From contig NZ_QVQH01000015.1 of NCBI RefSeq assembly GCF_003428645.1, positions 1-64,000 on the forward strand: DNA of 64,000 bases, written 5' to 3'. A program made the translations under genes and the position numbers. The DNA is from Geodermatophilus marinus (lineage in GTDB: Bacteria > Actinomycetota > Actinomycetes > Mycobacteriales > Geodermatophilaceae). The notes under the pieces were generated by a model. That model ran no database searches. It was not told the origin of the DNA and worked only from the letters and a program-made list of their open reading frames with translations. Of the stretch, positions 41,131 through 49,467 are shown piece after piece (within the stretch, counting starts at the first letter, position 1; every line of letters starts with the position of its first letter).

Positions 41131-41964
41131 ATGGCGGGGACGACGGACGCGGGCCCGGGGCGCCCGCGGGTGCACGAGCCGGACGTGGGCGTGAGCGCGG
41201 GCCGGGCGACCGGCGGTGCGCTGCTGTTCGCGCTGCCGCTGTTCATGACGATGGAGGTGTGGCAGCTCGGGCTGTCCATCCCGCGGTACCGGTTGGCCCT
41301 GCTGGTGGCGGCCACCGTCGTCCTGGTGGTGTTCCTCAGCCGGCTCTTCGGCGCCGGCGCGACGGGGCTGCGCCGCCGGGACTACCTGGCCGACGCGGGG
41401 GTGGCGCTGGTGATGGCCGCGCTGGTCGCCGCGGTGGCCATGACCGTGTTCGGGGTCGTCGTCCCGTGGACCGACTGGCCGGGGGCGCTGTCCGTGGTGG
41501 CCTTCGCCGCCCTCCCCGCGGCGGTGGGTGCCTCGTTCGCCCGCAGCCAGCTGGGGGCCGGGAGCCGCCGCTCGGAGACCGAGGCCTACGGCACGGAGGT
41601 CCTGCTCATGGCCGCGGGCGCGGTGGTCCTCGCGGCGAACATCGCGCCCACCGAGGAGATCGTGCTGCTGGCCGCCACCGCGGGCCCGCTGCTGAGCGCG
41701 GTCGTGGTGGTGCTGAGCCTGCTGCTCATGCACGGCTTCGTGTACCGGGTCGGCTTCAAGGGGCAGGAGGTCGAGGGCGGTCCGCTGCGGGCCTTCCTGC
41801 TGCTGACCACGGTCGGGTACGCGGTGGCGCTGGCCGTCTCGGCCTACCTGCTGTGGACCTTCGGCCGGTTCGACGGGGTGGACGCCTCGGTGGCCCTGGC
41901 GCGGTCGGTCGTCCTCGCCGTCCCGGCGAGCCTGGGCGCCGCCGCCGCGCGGCTGGTCCTGTGA
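41131..41964 (+). CDS. TIGR02587-family membrane protein
   Basis: This is a 277-residue protein with about seven hydrophobic helices after a 25-residue polar tail. The stretch GALLFALPLFMTMEVWQLG and an APTEEIVLLA segment match the TIGR02587 family of unknown function. ATG 41131 follows GGGAGG. The stop overlaps the TIGR02588-like gene by four bases, the usual pairing of these two families. Confidence 0.82.
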   Translation: MAGTTDAGPGRPRVHEPDVGVSAGRATGGALLFALPLFMTMEVWQLGLSIPRYRLALLVAATVVLVVFLSRLFGAGATGLRRRDYLADAGVALVMAALVAAVAMTVFGVVVPWTDWPGALSVVAFAALPAAVGASFARSQLGAGSRRSETEAYGTEVLLMAAGAVVLAANIAPTEEIVLLAATAGPLLSAVVVVLSLLLMHGFVYRVGFKGQEVEGGPLRAFLLLTTVGYAVALAVSAYLLWTFGRFDGVDASVALARSVVLAVPASLGAAAARLVL

Positions 41965-42371
41965 GCGGGGGCGCGGGGGAGGGCGAGCGCCGCGAGGGCG
42001 GGACGTCGCCCGGCGAGTACGTCGTCGGCGCCCTCGGGCTGGTGCTGGTGCTCGGGCTGCTGGCCTTCCTGCTCTGGGACGGGCTGGTGGAGCGGGAGGG
42101 CGGCCCGCGGCTGGCCGTCGTCGTCACCGGGGTCTCCCCGGCCCCCACGGGCTTCTCGGTCGGGTACGAGGTGCGCAACTCCGGGGGCGAGACGGCCGAG
42201 CAGGTGGAGGTCTCCGGCGAGCTGACCCGGGAGGGCTCGGTCGTCGACGAGGCGACCGCCACCGTGGACTACGTCGCGCCGGGCAGCCGGCGCCAGGGCG
42301 CGCTGCTGTTCGGCGAGGACCCGCGGGACGGTGAGCTCCGGGTCGCCGTCGACGGTTACGTGCTGCCCTGA
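41961..42371 (+). CDS. TIGR02588-family protein
   Basis: This 136-residue protein has one N-terminal membrane helix (about 20-42) and an extracytoplasmic beta-rich domain with FSVGYEVRNSGGETAEQVEVSG-like immunoglobulin-type strands (residues 60-130). It is translationally coupled (GTGA) to the TIGR02587 gene and probably forms a membrane complex with it. Function is unknown. Confidence 0.8.
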   Translation: MSGGAGEGERREGGTSPGEYVVGALGLVLVLGLLAFLLWDGLVEREGGPRLAVVVTGVSPAPTGFSVGYEVRNSGGETAEQVEVSGELTREGSVVDEATATVDYVAPGSRRQGALLFGEDPRDGELRVAVDGYVLP

Positions 42372-42388
42372 GCGGGGAGGACGGCGCG

Positions 42389-43339
42389 GTGACCACCCGC
42401 ATCGGCATCGTGGGTGCCGGCTTCATCGCCGGCCGGCACGTCGACTCCCTGACCGCCCTGGACGGCGTCGAGGTCGTCGGGGTCGCCGATCCCCGCACCG
42501 ACCGCGCCGAGGTGCTCGCCGCGCGCGCCGGCGGGGCGGCCCACGACCGCTGGGAGCGGCTGCTCGACGCCGGCGGGCTCGACGCGGTCTACGTGTGCGT
42601 GCCGCCGCACGCGCACGGGGCGGTGGAGGACGCCGTCGTCGACCTCGGCCTGCCGCTGTTCGTCGAGAAGCCGCCGGCCCGGGACCTCGCCACCGCCGAG
42701 CGGCTGGCCGGCCGGGTGGCCGCGGCCGGGCTGCTCACCGCGGTCGGCTACCACTGGCGCTACCTGGACACCGTGGAGCTCGCCCGGCGGCTGCTGGCCG
42801 GCGCGCCCGCCCGCCTGGTGCTCGGCGCGTGGCTGGACAGGGCCCCCCGGGTCGAGTGGTGGGGCCGGCAGGACGGCTCCGGCGGCCAGGTGGTGGAGCA
42901 GCTGACCCACCTGCTCGACCTCGCCCGGGTGCTGGTCGGGGAGGTCGAGAGCGGCTGGGCCGTGGGCGCGCGGTCGCCGGACGGGCCGGGCGACATCCAG
43001 GACGTCGGGACCGCGTCGGTGCGCTTCGCCTCCGGCGCCGTGGGCTCCTTCACCCACAGCTGCCTGCTGCCCCGCGGCTTCCGGATCGGCCTGGAGGTCG
43101 TCGCGCCGGGGCTCGGGCTGTGGCTCACCGAGCACCAGGTGGCCGTCTCCGACGCCGAGGGGGAGCGGGTGGTCGAGCGCGCGTTCGACCCGGTCGAGGT
43201 CGAGGACGCCGCCTTCGTCGCCGCGGTGCGCGGCGAGGGCGACGGCGTCCGCGCGACCTACGCCGACGCGCTGGCGACCCACCGGCTGGCGGTCGCGGTC
43301 GCGGCGGCGGCCGCCGGCGGCGGGGAGGTCCGGCTGTGA
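42389..43339 (+). CDS. GFO/IDH/MocA-family NAD(P)-dependent oxidoreductase
   Basis: This is a 316-residue dehydrogenase. The N-terminal Rossmann motif GIVGAGFIAGRHV, the EKPPARD motif (Lys in FVEKPPA) and the GYHWRY region fit the family. It usually oxidises a sugar or cyclitol hydroxyl. GTG 42389 follows GGGGAGGACGGC. It overlaps the next dehydrogenase gene by four bases, so both likely act in one sugar-like pathway. Confidence 0.87.
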   Translation: MTTRIGIVGAGFIAGRHVDSLTALDGVEVVGVADPRTDRAEVLAARAGGAAHDRWERLLDAGGLDAVYVCVPPHAHGAVEDAVVDLGLPLFVEKPPARDLATAERLAGRVAAAGLLTAVGYHWRYLDTVELARRLLAGAPARLVLGAWLDRAPRVEWWGRQDGSGGQVVEQLTHLLDLARVLVGEVESGWAVGARSPDGPGDIQDVGTASVRFASGAVGSFTHSCLLPRGFRIGLEVVAPGLGLWLTEHQVAVSDAEGERVVERAFDPVEVEDAAFVAAVRGEGDGVRATYADALATHRLAVAVAAAAAGGGEVRL

Positions 43340-44430
43340 GGGGGGTGCGCACGATCGGCGTGGTGGCGCCCGGCGAGCCGGCGCTGCTGGACGACGAGGA
43401 GCCGGACCCGGGCCCCGGTCAGGCGTGGGTGACCACCGAGTGGAGCGGGATCAGCGCCGGCACGGAGGTCGCCCTCGTGCGCGGCACCGACCCGCACCAC
43501 CGGCTCTCGTGGGACGGTGACCTGCGGGCCTTCCGCGACGACGGGCCCCGGGCCGGCTACCCGGTGCTCCGGCTCGGGTACATGGAGGTCGGGCTGGTCA
43601 CCGGGAGCCGCGCGCCCGGGCTGGCGGAGGGCACGCGGGTGGCCATGGCCTACGGGCACCGCACCGGCTGCTGCGCGGACCCGGGGGCGGCCCCGGTGAT
43701 CCCGGTGCCCGACGACCTCGACCCGCTGCTCGGGGTCTACCTCGCCCAGATGGGGCCGATCTGCGTCAACGGCCTGCTGCACGCCGCGGCCGGGATCGCG
43801 GGGCCGGCCGCGGGCGTGGACGCCGGGGTCCGGGACCGCTGCGTGCTGGTCACCGGGGGCGGGGTCATCGGGCTGCTGTCGGCCCTGCTCGCCGACCGGC
43901 ACGGTGCCGCGGAGGTCGTGGTCGCCGAGCCGTCCCCCGCCCGGCGCGCCGTGGCGGAGGCGCTGGGGTTGGCGACCGTGCCCGGCGACGCGTGGCAGGC
44001 CGTCAAGGAGCGCTGGCGGCACGGGCCGGGGGACGCCGGCGCCGACGTCGTGCTGCAGTGCCGGGGGCACGACGCCGCGCTGGCCACCGCGCTGAAGGCG
44101 CTGCGGCCGCAGGGGACCGTGGTCGACCTCGGCTTCTACCAGGCCGGCGCCGAGGCGGTGCGGCTCGGCGAGGAGTTCCACCACAACGGCCTGGCGCTGG
44201 TCTGCGCCCAGATCGGCCGGGTGCCGCGCGGGATGGCCGGGGCCTGGCCGCGGACCGCGCTGGCCGAGGTCACGCTGGACCTGCTCCGCGCCCGGGGGGC
44301 CGACGTCCGGGCGCACGTGGTGACCGACGTGCTGCCGTTCGCCGACGGGCCGGCACTGCTGGCCGACCTCGCCGGTCGCCGGCTGCCCGCCCCGCCGCTG
44401 CAGGCCGTCCTCCGCTTCGACCCGGCCTGA
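43336..44430 (+). CDS. Medium-chain dehydrogenase lacking structural zinc cysteines
   Basis: This is a 364-residue MDR-fold protein. WSGISAGTEVALVRG near the N terminus and VLVTGGGVIGLLSALLA as the nucleotide motif are clear. Neither the structural-zinc cysteine cluster nor the usual CHTD zinc motif is present, which sets it apart from the dehydrogenase at 28793. The family includes bacteriochlorophyllide- and sugar-related enzymes. GTG 43336 overlaps the preceding stop. Confidence 0.83.
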   Translation: MRGVRTIGVVAPGEPALLDDEEPDPGPGQAWVTTEWSGISAGTEVALVRGTDPHHRLSWDGDLRAFRDDGPRAGYPVLRLGYMEVGLVTGSRAPGLAEGTRVAMAYGHRTGCCADPGAAPVIPVPDDLDPLLGVYLAQMGPICVNGLLHAAAGIAGPAAGVDAGVRDRCVLVTGGGVIGLLSALLADRHGAAEVVVAEPSPARRAVAEALGLATVPGDAWQAVKERWRHGPGDAGADVVLQCRGHDAALATALKALRPQGTVVDLGFYQAGAEAVRLGEEFHHNGLALVCAQIGRVPRGMAGAWPRTALAEVTLDLLRARGADVRAHVVTDVLPFADGPALLADLAGRRLPAPPLQAVLRFDPA

Positions 44431-44591
44431 CCCCGGTCTACCGCGGTTCCCTCGACAAGTCGGCGCCGCCCTGGGGCCCACGGGCGTAGCGGCCGCACTT
44501 GTGCCGGAAGTCGGGCGGCGGGACAGTGGTGCCATCGCCGCGGACGCCGGGGGAACCGTGCTCGCGCGGCGGCCTCAGGGGAGGGGCCGTC

Positions 44592-45119
44592 ATGGGCTGG
44601 GCGATCACCACTGCTGTCGGGTTCGTGCTGGCCACGGCCCTCGTCGTGTGGTTGGGGCGGGGCGTGACCGCCCGCTGGGAGGTGGACCGGCGCGGCCGCG
44701 GGACCGCGAGGACCGGGGCGGGTGCCGGGCCGATGCCGGGGCGACCCGGCCGGCTGCGGGCGCGGCTGCGCGGCGGCCTCCCCGAGGCCGCTCGGCGTCT
44801 CGTCGGTCCGGACATCACGGGGTGGCTCGCCCGCCCGCGCGGCCCCCAGCGCCGGGAGCGGCGGGTGCGCATCCCGCACCTGGGCCGGCCGCATCTCCGC
44901 GCGCCCCACCTGCACGTGCCGCGCCTGCACCTACCCCACCCGTCCCCCCCTCGTCTGGCGATGCCCCGCCTGCACCTGCCGCGGGTGGCCGACCGCGCCC
45001 TGCACCGGTCCGGTGGACGCACGCTGCACGTGCCCTTGCTGCACGTGCTGCGCCCGCATGCGCCGCGCCGGAACCGGCACCGGGACGACGAGGGTCCCGC
45101 GACCGAGCCACCTTCCTGA
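44592..45119 (+). CDS. Histidine-rich pentapeptide-repeat membrane protein (175 aa)
   Basis: One N-terminal helix (about 4-22) anchors the protein. The cytoplasmic or external tail is strongly basic. Residues 95-134 form eight consecutive five-residue units of the type P-H/R-L-x-x, and twelve histidines occur between 96 and 163. ATG 44592 follows GGGGAGGGG. No family is recognised. Metal binding is possible from composition alone, but arginine is equally enriched, so binding to an anionic polymer is just as plausible. Confidence 0.65.
   Translation: MGWAITTAVGFVLATALVVWLGRGVTARWEVDRRGRGTARTGAGAGPMPGRPGRLRARLRGGLPEAARRLVGPDITGWLARPRGPQRRERRVRIPHLGRPHLRAPHLHVPRLHLPHPSPPRLAMPRLHLPRVADRALHRSGGRTLHVPLLHVLRPHAPRRNRHRDDEGPATEPPS
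44874..44993 (+). repeat. Eight 15-bp-period units encoding P-(H/R)-L-x-x repeats
   Basis: The coding repeat covers residues 95-134 of the histidine-rich protein. Every fifth residue is Pro, and the third position is Leu in six of the eight units. Confidence 0.7.
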
Positions 45120-45278
45120 ACTGCTCCCTCCCCGGAGCCAAGGGCGTCTCGGTTCTCCATCGAGGTTGTCTCGACAGCGGGTGGGCGGTCGGCGAGGAGG
45201 CTGCGAAAACCCCGGGCTGGCTCCTCAGGTGGACCTGCGTGCGCGTCCGTGACCTGGGCCTTCCTCCGTCCACACCCG

Positions 45279-45311
45279 TTGCCCAGTGGACGTGTTCGAA
45301 CGTATGACCGA
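45279..45311 (+). promoter_or_regulatory. Putative LexA-controlled leaderless promoter of the DUF222/HNH gene
   Basis: TTGCCC (45279-45284), 18 bases, then TATGAC (45303-45308) form a SigA-like promoter whose -10 ends six bases before ATG 45315. TCGAAC-GTAT-GACCGA (45296-45311) matches 10 of 12 specified positions of the actinobacterial SOS box TCGAAC-N4-GTTCGA and overlaps the -10. Binding is not shown. Confidence 0.55.
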
Positions 45312-45314
45312 CCC

Positions 45315-47501
45315 ATGCCCCCCGTCGCGGACCCGGTCGCCGCACCTCCTGTCGATCCGGTCGGCGTGCCGCCGGCTGCGGGCTGGGCGGAGGGTGCGCT
45401 CGGGGCCGTGCAGGAGGCGGATCGGGAGATCGCCCGGTGGACGGCGGTGCGGGCGCGGGCGGTGGCGGCCTTCGCCGCGTCCCGGCCGTCGTCGGTGGAC
45501 CGGCCGCAGGGGCAGCGCGGGGCGATGAGCGCCGAGCGGTGGGCGGCGCGGCCGGAGCTGCTGCGGGCGGTGAGCGAATGGGCTACCCCGGAGCTGGCGG
45601 TGGCGCTGCAGGCCGGTGCGGTGGGTGCCGAGCAACTGCTGGAGCGGTCGCTGACGCTGGTGTCCCGGCTGCCGGGCACGCTCACCGCCCTGGAGTCGGG
45701 GCTGCTGCACACCGGGCACCTGTGGCCGCTGCTGGGCAAGGTCGCCCCGATCGCCGACGACCGCGTCCGCGCCGAGGTGGAGGCGCTGCTGCTGGGCTGG
45801 GTGGCCGCCCGCGCCGCCGGCGGGCGGGTGACCACGCCGGGGCAGCTGGGGGACAAGGCCCGCCGCGAGGTGGCCCGGCGGGACGCGGCCGGGGCGGCCG
45901 ATCGGCTGGCGCGGGCGCTCAAGGGCCGCGGGGTGTTCTTCCGGGCCGATGACCGCGTCGAGGGCATGGCGACGGTGACCGCGGCGCTGGGGGTGCCGGA
46001 GGCGCGAGCGCTGGTGGCCGCCCTGGGCGCCTACGCCGACGCCCTGGACGACCCGCCCGGGTCCCCGCCGCGGTCGCGCGGGGAGAAGATGGCCGACTGC
46101 CTGCTGGAGCTGGTGCTGCGACCGGGGAAGAACGCGCTGCCGCCGGTGCAGGTGCTGCTGACGGTGGTGGCCTCGGTGTCGACGCTGGCAGGTGGGGACG
46201 CCCCCGGTGAGGTCGACGGGCAGGTGGTCCCGGCGGAGATGGTGCGGGCGCTGTTGCGGGCGGTGAGCGGGTTCCGGCTGCCCGACGGGGCAGAGCCCGC
46301 ACCCGAGGGCGCCGGTTCCGACGGTGCTGCCGTTCCCGGCGCCGGCTGCGCCGGGGCGCCGGGGCCGTGGGAGCAGGAGGCCCAGGCCGAGCTGGAGGCC
46401 TGGTGGGCCGAGCTGGAGCTGCGGGTGCTGGCCGGGGCCCTGGGCGAGCAACCCGACCGCGCTCCCGCCCCTCCCGGAGACGATTCCGGGCTCGAGGACA
46501 CGCGGCCGGAGGACGCCTGGCGTGGCGAGGCGTGGCTCCGGGACGCCTGGCCGGAGGACGCGTGCCCCGAGGACGCCTGGCCGGAGGACACGTGCCCCGA
46601 CGACGCGTGGCCCGAAGACGGAAGGCATGCGGGTGAGCCGTGCTCCGCCTCTCGGGTCGGGGGGACCGGCGAGCCCGAGACCGGGAACCGGCCGGCGGGC
46701 GGGGTCGAGGAGGGGAGCGAGGTCACCGCGACCGCCGCCGGCGAGGCCGCGGCGACGGGTGACGACGACCCTGGCGCCGGCTGGTGGGCGGCGGCGGACC
46801 GGGCGCTGCAGGATGCCGGGCAGGCTGCCTGCGCCGCGCTGCAGGCCCTGGGCCGGGCCCGCACCGCGGTGCGCACCGCCCAGGCCGCCACCGCGGCCGT
46901 CCAGGCCACCTGGGCGACCGGCCCGGCCGGCCGGGCCACCGCGGCCGCCGACGCCCTCACCGCCCTGGCCGCTCTCGCCGAGGACCAGCGCGAGCAGCTG
47001 GGCGCGCTGCTGGCGGCCACCGCAGGCGGCGGTCTGGCCGACCGCCCCCGCCTGGCCCTCACCGATGCCACGACGGGGGCGCTGCTGGCCCTCACCGACC
47101 TGCCCGAGCTGCGCCGCGCCGCGCACTGCGGTGCCGCGGCCTGCCGCCGGGCGCCCGAGACGTGCGATCACGACCTGGGCGCGCGACCCGGCCTGGGCCT
47201 GCCCGGCCCGACCGCCGGCTACCGGCCCGGCGCGGCGCTGGACCGCTTCGTGCGCGCCCGTGACCGCCGCTGCCGCTTTCCCGGCTGCCGCCGTCGGGTA
47301 CCGGCCGGCGGGGAGCTCGACCACACCCGCGCCTGGCCCGACGGGCCCACCGCCGCGGCCAACCTGGCTGGCTACTGCACCACCGACCACCGCGGCAAGC
47401 ACCAGGCCCCGGACTGGACCCACACCCAGCACCGGGACGGCACCCTCACCGTCACCACCCCCAGCGGCCTGACCGCCACCACCGACCCACCGCCCTACTG
47501 A
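45315..47501 (+). CDS. DUF222 / 13E12-type HNH endonuclease family protein
   Basis: This is a 728-residue protein. The DUF222 domain spans roughly 20-350. A low-complexity acidic linker holds PEDAW-type pentad repeats at 398-435, an alanine-rich helical region follows (about 490-590), and a C-terminal HNH nuclease has RDRRCRFPGC (about 644-653), GELDHTRAWPDG and a GKHQAPDW end. The Cys/His pattern is intact, so nuclease activity is plausible. ATG 45315 is chosen because it lies six bases after a -10-like hexamer and removes a non-conserved N-terminal extension. Mycobacterial 13E12 relatives are reported in the SOS regulon. Confidence 0.88.
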   Translation: MPPVADPVAAPPVDPVGVPPAAGWAEGALGAVQEADREIARWTAVRARAVAAFAASRPSSVDRPQGQRGAMSAERWAARPELLRAVSEWATPELAVALQAGAVGAEQLLERSLTLVSRLPGTLTALESGLLHTGHLWPLLGKVAPIADDRVRAEVEALLLGWVAARAAGGRVTTPGQLGDKARREVARRDAAGAADRLARALKGRGVFFRADDRVEGMATVTAALGVPEARALVAALGAYADALDDPPGSPPRSRGEKMADCLLELVLRPGKNALPPVQVLLTVVASVSTLAGGDAPGEVDGQVVPAEMVRALLRAVSGFRLPDGAEPAPEGAGSDGAAVPGAGCAGAPGPWEQEAQAELEAWWAELELRVLAGALGEQPDRAPAPPGDDSGLEDTRPEDAWRGEAWLRDAWPEDACPEDAWPEDTCPDDAWPEDGRHAGEPCSASRVGGTGEPETGNRPAGGVEEGSEVTATAAGEAAATGDDDPGAGWWAAADRALQDAGQAACAALQALGRARTAVRTAQAATAAVQATWATGPAGRATAAADALTALAALAEDQREQLGALLAATAGGGLADRPRLALTDATTGALLALTDLPELRRAAHCGAAACRRAPETCDHDLGARPGLGLPGPTAGYRPGAALDRFVRARDRRCRFPGCRRRVPAGGELDHTRAWPDGPTAAANLAGYCTTDHRGKHQAPDWTHTQHRDGTLTVTTPSGLTATTDPPPY
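46506..46619 (+). repeat. 15-bp tandem coding repeats (PEDAW pentads)
   Basis: About eight units encode PEDAW, RGEAW, LRDAW, PEDAC, PEDAW, PEDTC, PDDAW and PED in the linker of the HNH protein. Neighbouring units are nearly identical in DNA, which points to recent slippage expansion. Confidence 0.85.
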
Positions 47502-47531
47502 GCAAGGCGCCAGGCCGGGGGACGCACGGGT

Positions 47532-47612
47532 GTAGCACGTGCGGGACGGGCTCAGCGCACCACCGACCGGGAGTAGCACGTGCGCTCCGGGCTCAGCGCA
47601 CCACCGACCGGA
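47532..47612. repeat. Tandem 41-bp duplication at the end of a glycosyltransferase gene
   Basis: Two copies with a 41-base period (47532-47571 and 47573-47612) differ at only four of forty positions. Each contains the palindrome GCACGTGC. The right copy holds the last six codons and stop of the glycosyltransferase gene; the left copy is its duplicate in the gap after the HNH gene. Confidence 0.9.
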
Positions 47613-49467
47613 ACAGCTCGACGAGGCGGTCGGTGTGCGCATCGAAGGTGTGCCGCTCCCGGGTCGCGAGCGCGGCCGCGGCTCCCCGCCGGGTCGCCAC
47701 CTCCTCGGCGAGGCCGGCGGCCACCTCGTCGGCCGATCGGTAGAACAGCCCGGTCCCGTCACGACGCAGCACCCGCTCCACCGACACCGCGTGCCCGGGG
47801 TTGGCCTGCTGCAGGAGCGGCAGCCCGGCGGCGAGGCACACCGGGAGCCGGGCCGGGGAGTTGAGGTCGTCCCAGACCGCCCGGCGCAGGTCACCGCCGT
47901 TGCTGCTGGCGAAGCGGTGCAGCCAGCCGGCGTCGTAGCGGGAGAGCACCCGCACCCAGTCCTCCGGTCCCACCGCTGGGTGCACGTGCACGAACCCCGG
48001 CGCTGCGGCGAGCGCGCGGTCCAGCCAGCCCGCCCACGCGCCCTTCGGTCCCGGCGCCCGCACCTGCCCGTGCAGGTGCGTGTGCACCCCGCGCCGGGCG
48101 AGCTCCAGCACCCACTCCAGGTCCAGACCGGAGGGACGGCCCACGACCACCGCGTGCGGCCGGCCGTCACGGTCGGACAGCTTCGCGGAGCGCGGGGCGT
48201 CCAACCAGTCCCGCGCGGGCAGGTCGCCGTCCAGGACGCCGAGCCGGGCGGGGTCCACCCGGCCGGCCAGCGCGCGCGCGAACCAGTCGCGCTCCTCCTC
48301 GGTCGCCAGCAGGCAGGCGTCGGCGCCGCAGACCAGGTCGGCCAGCAGCGGCCACTCGCCCCGGGCGACGCTGCGCTGCGGTGCCTCCTTGAACGTCCAC
48401 ACGAACGGCAGGGCCGGGAACGCCGACCGCACCGCGTGCGCGAACGGCACCGCACGCCAGTTCAGCTGCGCCCACACCACGTCCGGGGCGAGCGCGGCCA
48501 CCTCCTCCCGCCAGCGGTCCCGGTCCAGGTCCGGCACGTGCCCGAACGGCAGCGGCCCGACGGTGGCGTCGCCGAGGCCGTCCCGGGTCCACAGCCCGGT
48601 GAGCCGGTGCCCCCGCGCCGCCAGGGCCAGCACCCGCTCCGGGTTGAACGCCAGCTCCCCGACCAGCAGGACCGACAACCCGTCGTCCGCGGGCGGGTAG
48701 GAGCGCGCCCGGAACCGCGCGTAGCGCACCACCTCGTCGACCTCGCCGCCGTCGCTGGACGAGAACCGCAGCGGCCCGGGCACCCGGTACCGGCTGCGGA
48801 AGACGTTGAGCCCGCCGTCGAAGGCCTCGCGCAGCGCCCGGGACCGCTGCGCCGGGTGCCGCGTCCACGAGCAGGTGACCCGCCCGGTGCCGGCCGACCG
48901 GCCGCCCGAGCGGAGCCGGTCCCACATCAGCCGGGCCAGGTCGTCGGTCTCCAGCTCCGCCCGCTCCGTCCACCGGTCCGCCGTCCGAGGGTGCGCCACC
49001 TGCACGAGCTGCTCGTACGGCGTGCCCGACGGCTCCGCCAGGTCCGAGCAGGCGAGCGCCACGCCGGGCTCGGCGAGCGCCTCCAGCAGGGTTCCCAGGT
49101 GGTCCGGGAACCAGACGTCGTCGGCGGGCAGGTAGGCCACCACCGGGACGTCGAGGGCGTCGAGCCCGGCGTTGAGCGTGGCGCCCAGCCCCCGGTTGAC
49201 CGGCTCCCGCACCAGTCGCATCCGCGGGTCGCCGACGGCGGACACCACGGCGGCCACCGCGGCGCCGTCCCGCGAGCCGTCATCGAGCACCAGGGCGGTC
49301 CAGTCGGCCACCAGCTGCGCGCGCAGCGACTCCAGGGCCCGCGGCAGGAAGGCAACCTGGTCGTGCACCGGGACGAGGACCCCGGCCCGCACGCCACCGC
49401 CCCGCACGCCACCGCCCCGCACGCCACCGCCCCCCATGCCACCGTCCCTCACTCCACCGCCGCTCAC
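47593..49467 (-). CDS. Glycosyltransferase, GT2 domain fused to a GT-B-like domain (624 aa)
   Basis: The N-terminal GT2 fold (about 30-250) starts GVLVPVHDQVAFLPRALESL and carries the acidic motif LPADDVWFP for metal-nucleotide-sugar binding. From about 290 a second domain begins LSVLLVGELAFNPERVLALA and ends with a GT-B-like donor site region (LPVCLAAGLPLLQQANPG). The protein may therefore add two sugars. GTG 49467 overlaps the upstream glycosyltransferase stop, but in-frame starts recur every 15 bases in a tandem repeat, so the true N terminus is uncertain. Confidence 0.82.
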   Translation of the reverse strand: MSGGGVRDGGMGGGGVRGGGVRGGGVRAGVLVPVHDQVAFLPRALESLRAQLVADWTALVLDDGSRDGAAVAAVVSAVGDPRMRLVREPVNRGLGATLNAGLDALDVPVVAYLPADDVWFPDHLGTLLEALAEPGVALACSDLAEPSGTPYEQLVQVAHPRTADRWTERAELETDDLARLMWDRLRSGGRSAGTGRVTCSWTRHPAQRSRALREAFDGGLNVFRSRYRVPGPLRFSSSDGGEVDEVVRYARFRARSYPPADDGLSVLLVGELAFNPERVLALAARGHRLTGLWTRDGLGDATVGPLPFGHVPDLDRDRWREEVAALAPDVVWAQLNWRAVPFAHAVRSAFPALPFVWTFKEAPQRSVARGEWPLLADLVCGADACLLATEEERDWFARALAGRVDPARLGVLDGDLPARDWLDAPRSAKLSDRDGRPHAVVVGRPSGLDLEWVLELARRGVHTHLHGQVRAPGPKGAWAGWLDRALAAAPGFVHVHPAVGPEDWVRVLSRYDAGWLHRFASSNGGDLRRAVWDDLNSPARLPVCLAAGLPLLQQANPGHAVSVERVLRRDGTGLFYRSADEVAAGLAEEVATRRGAAAALATRERHTFDAHTDRLVELFRSVVR

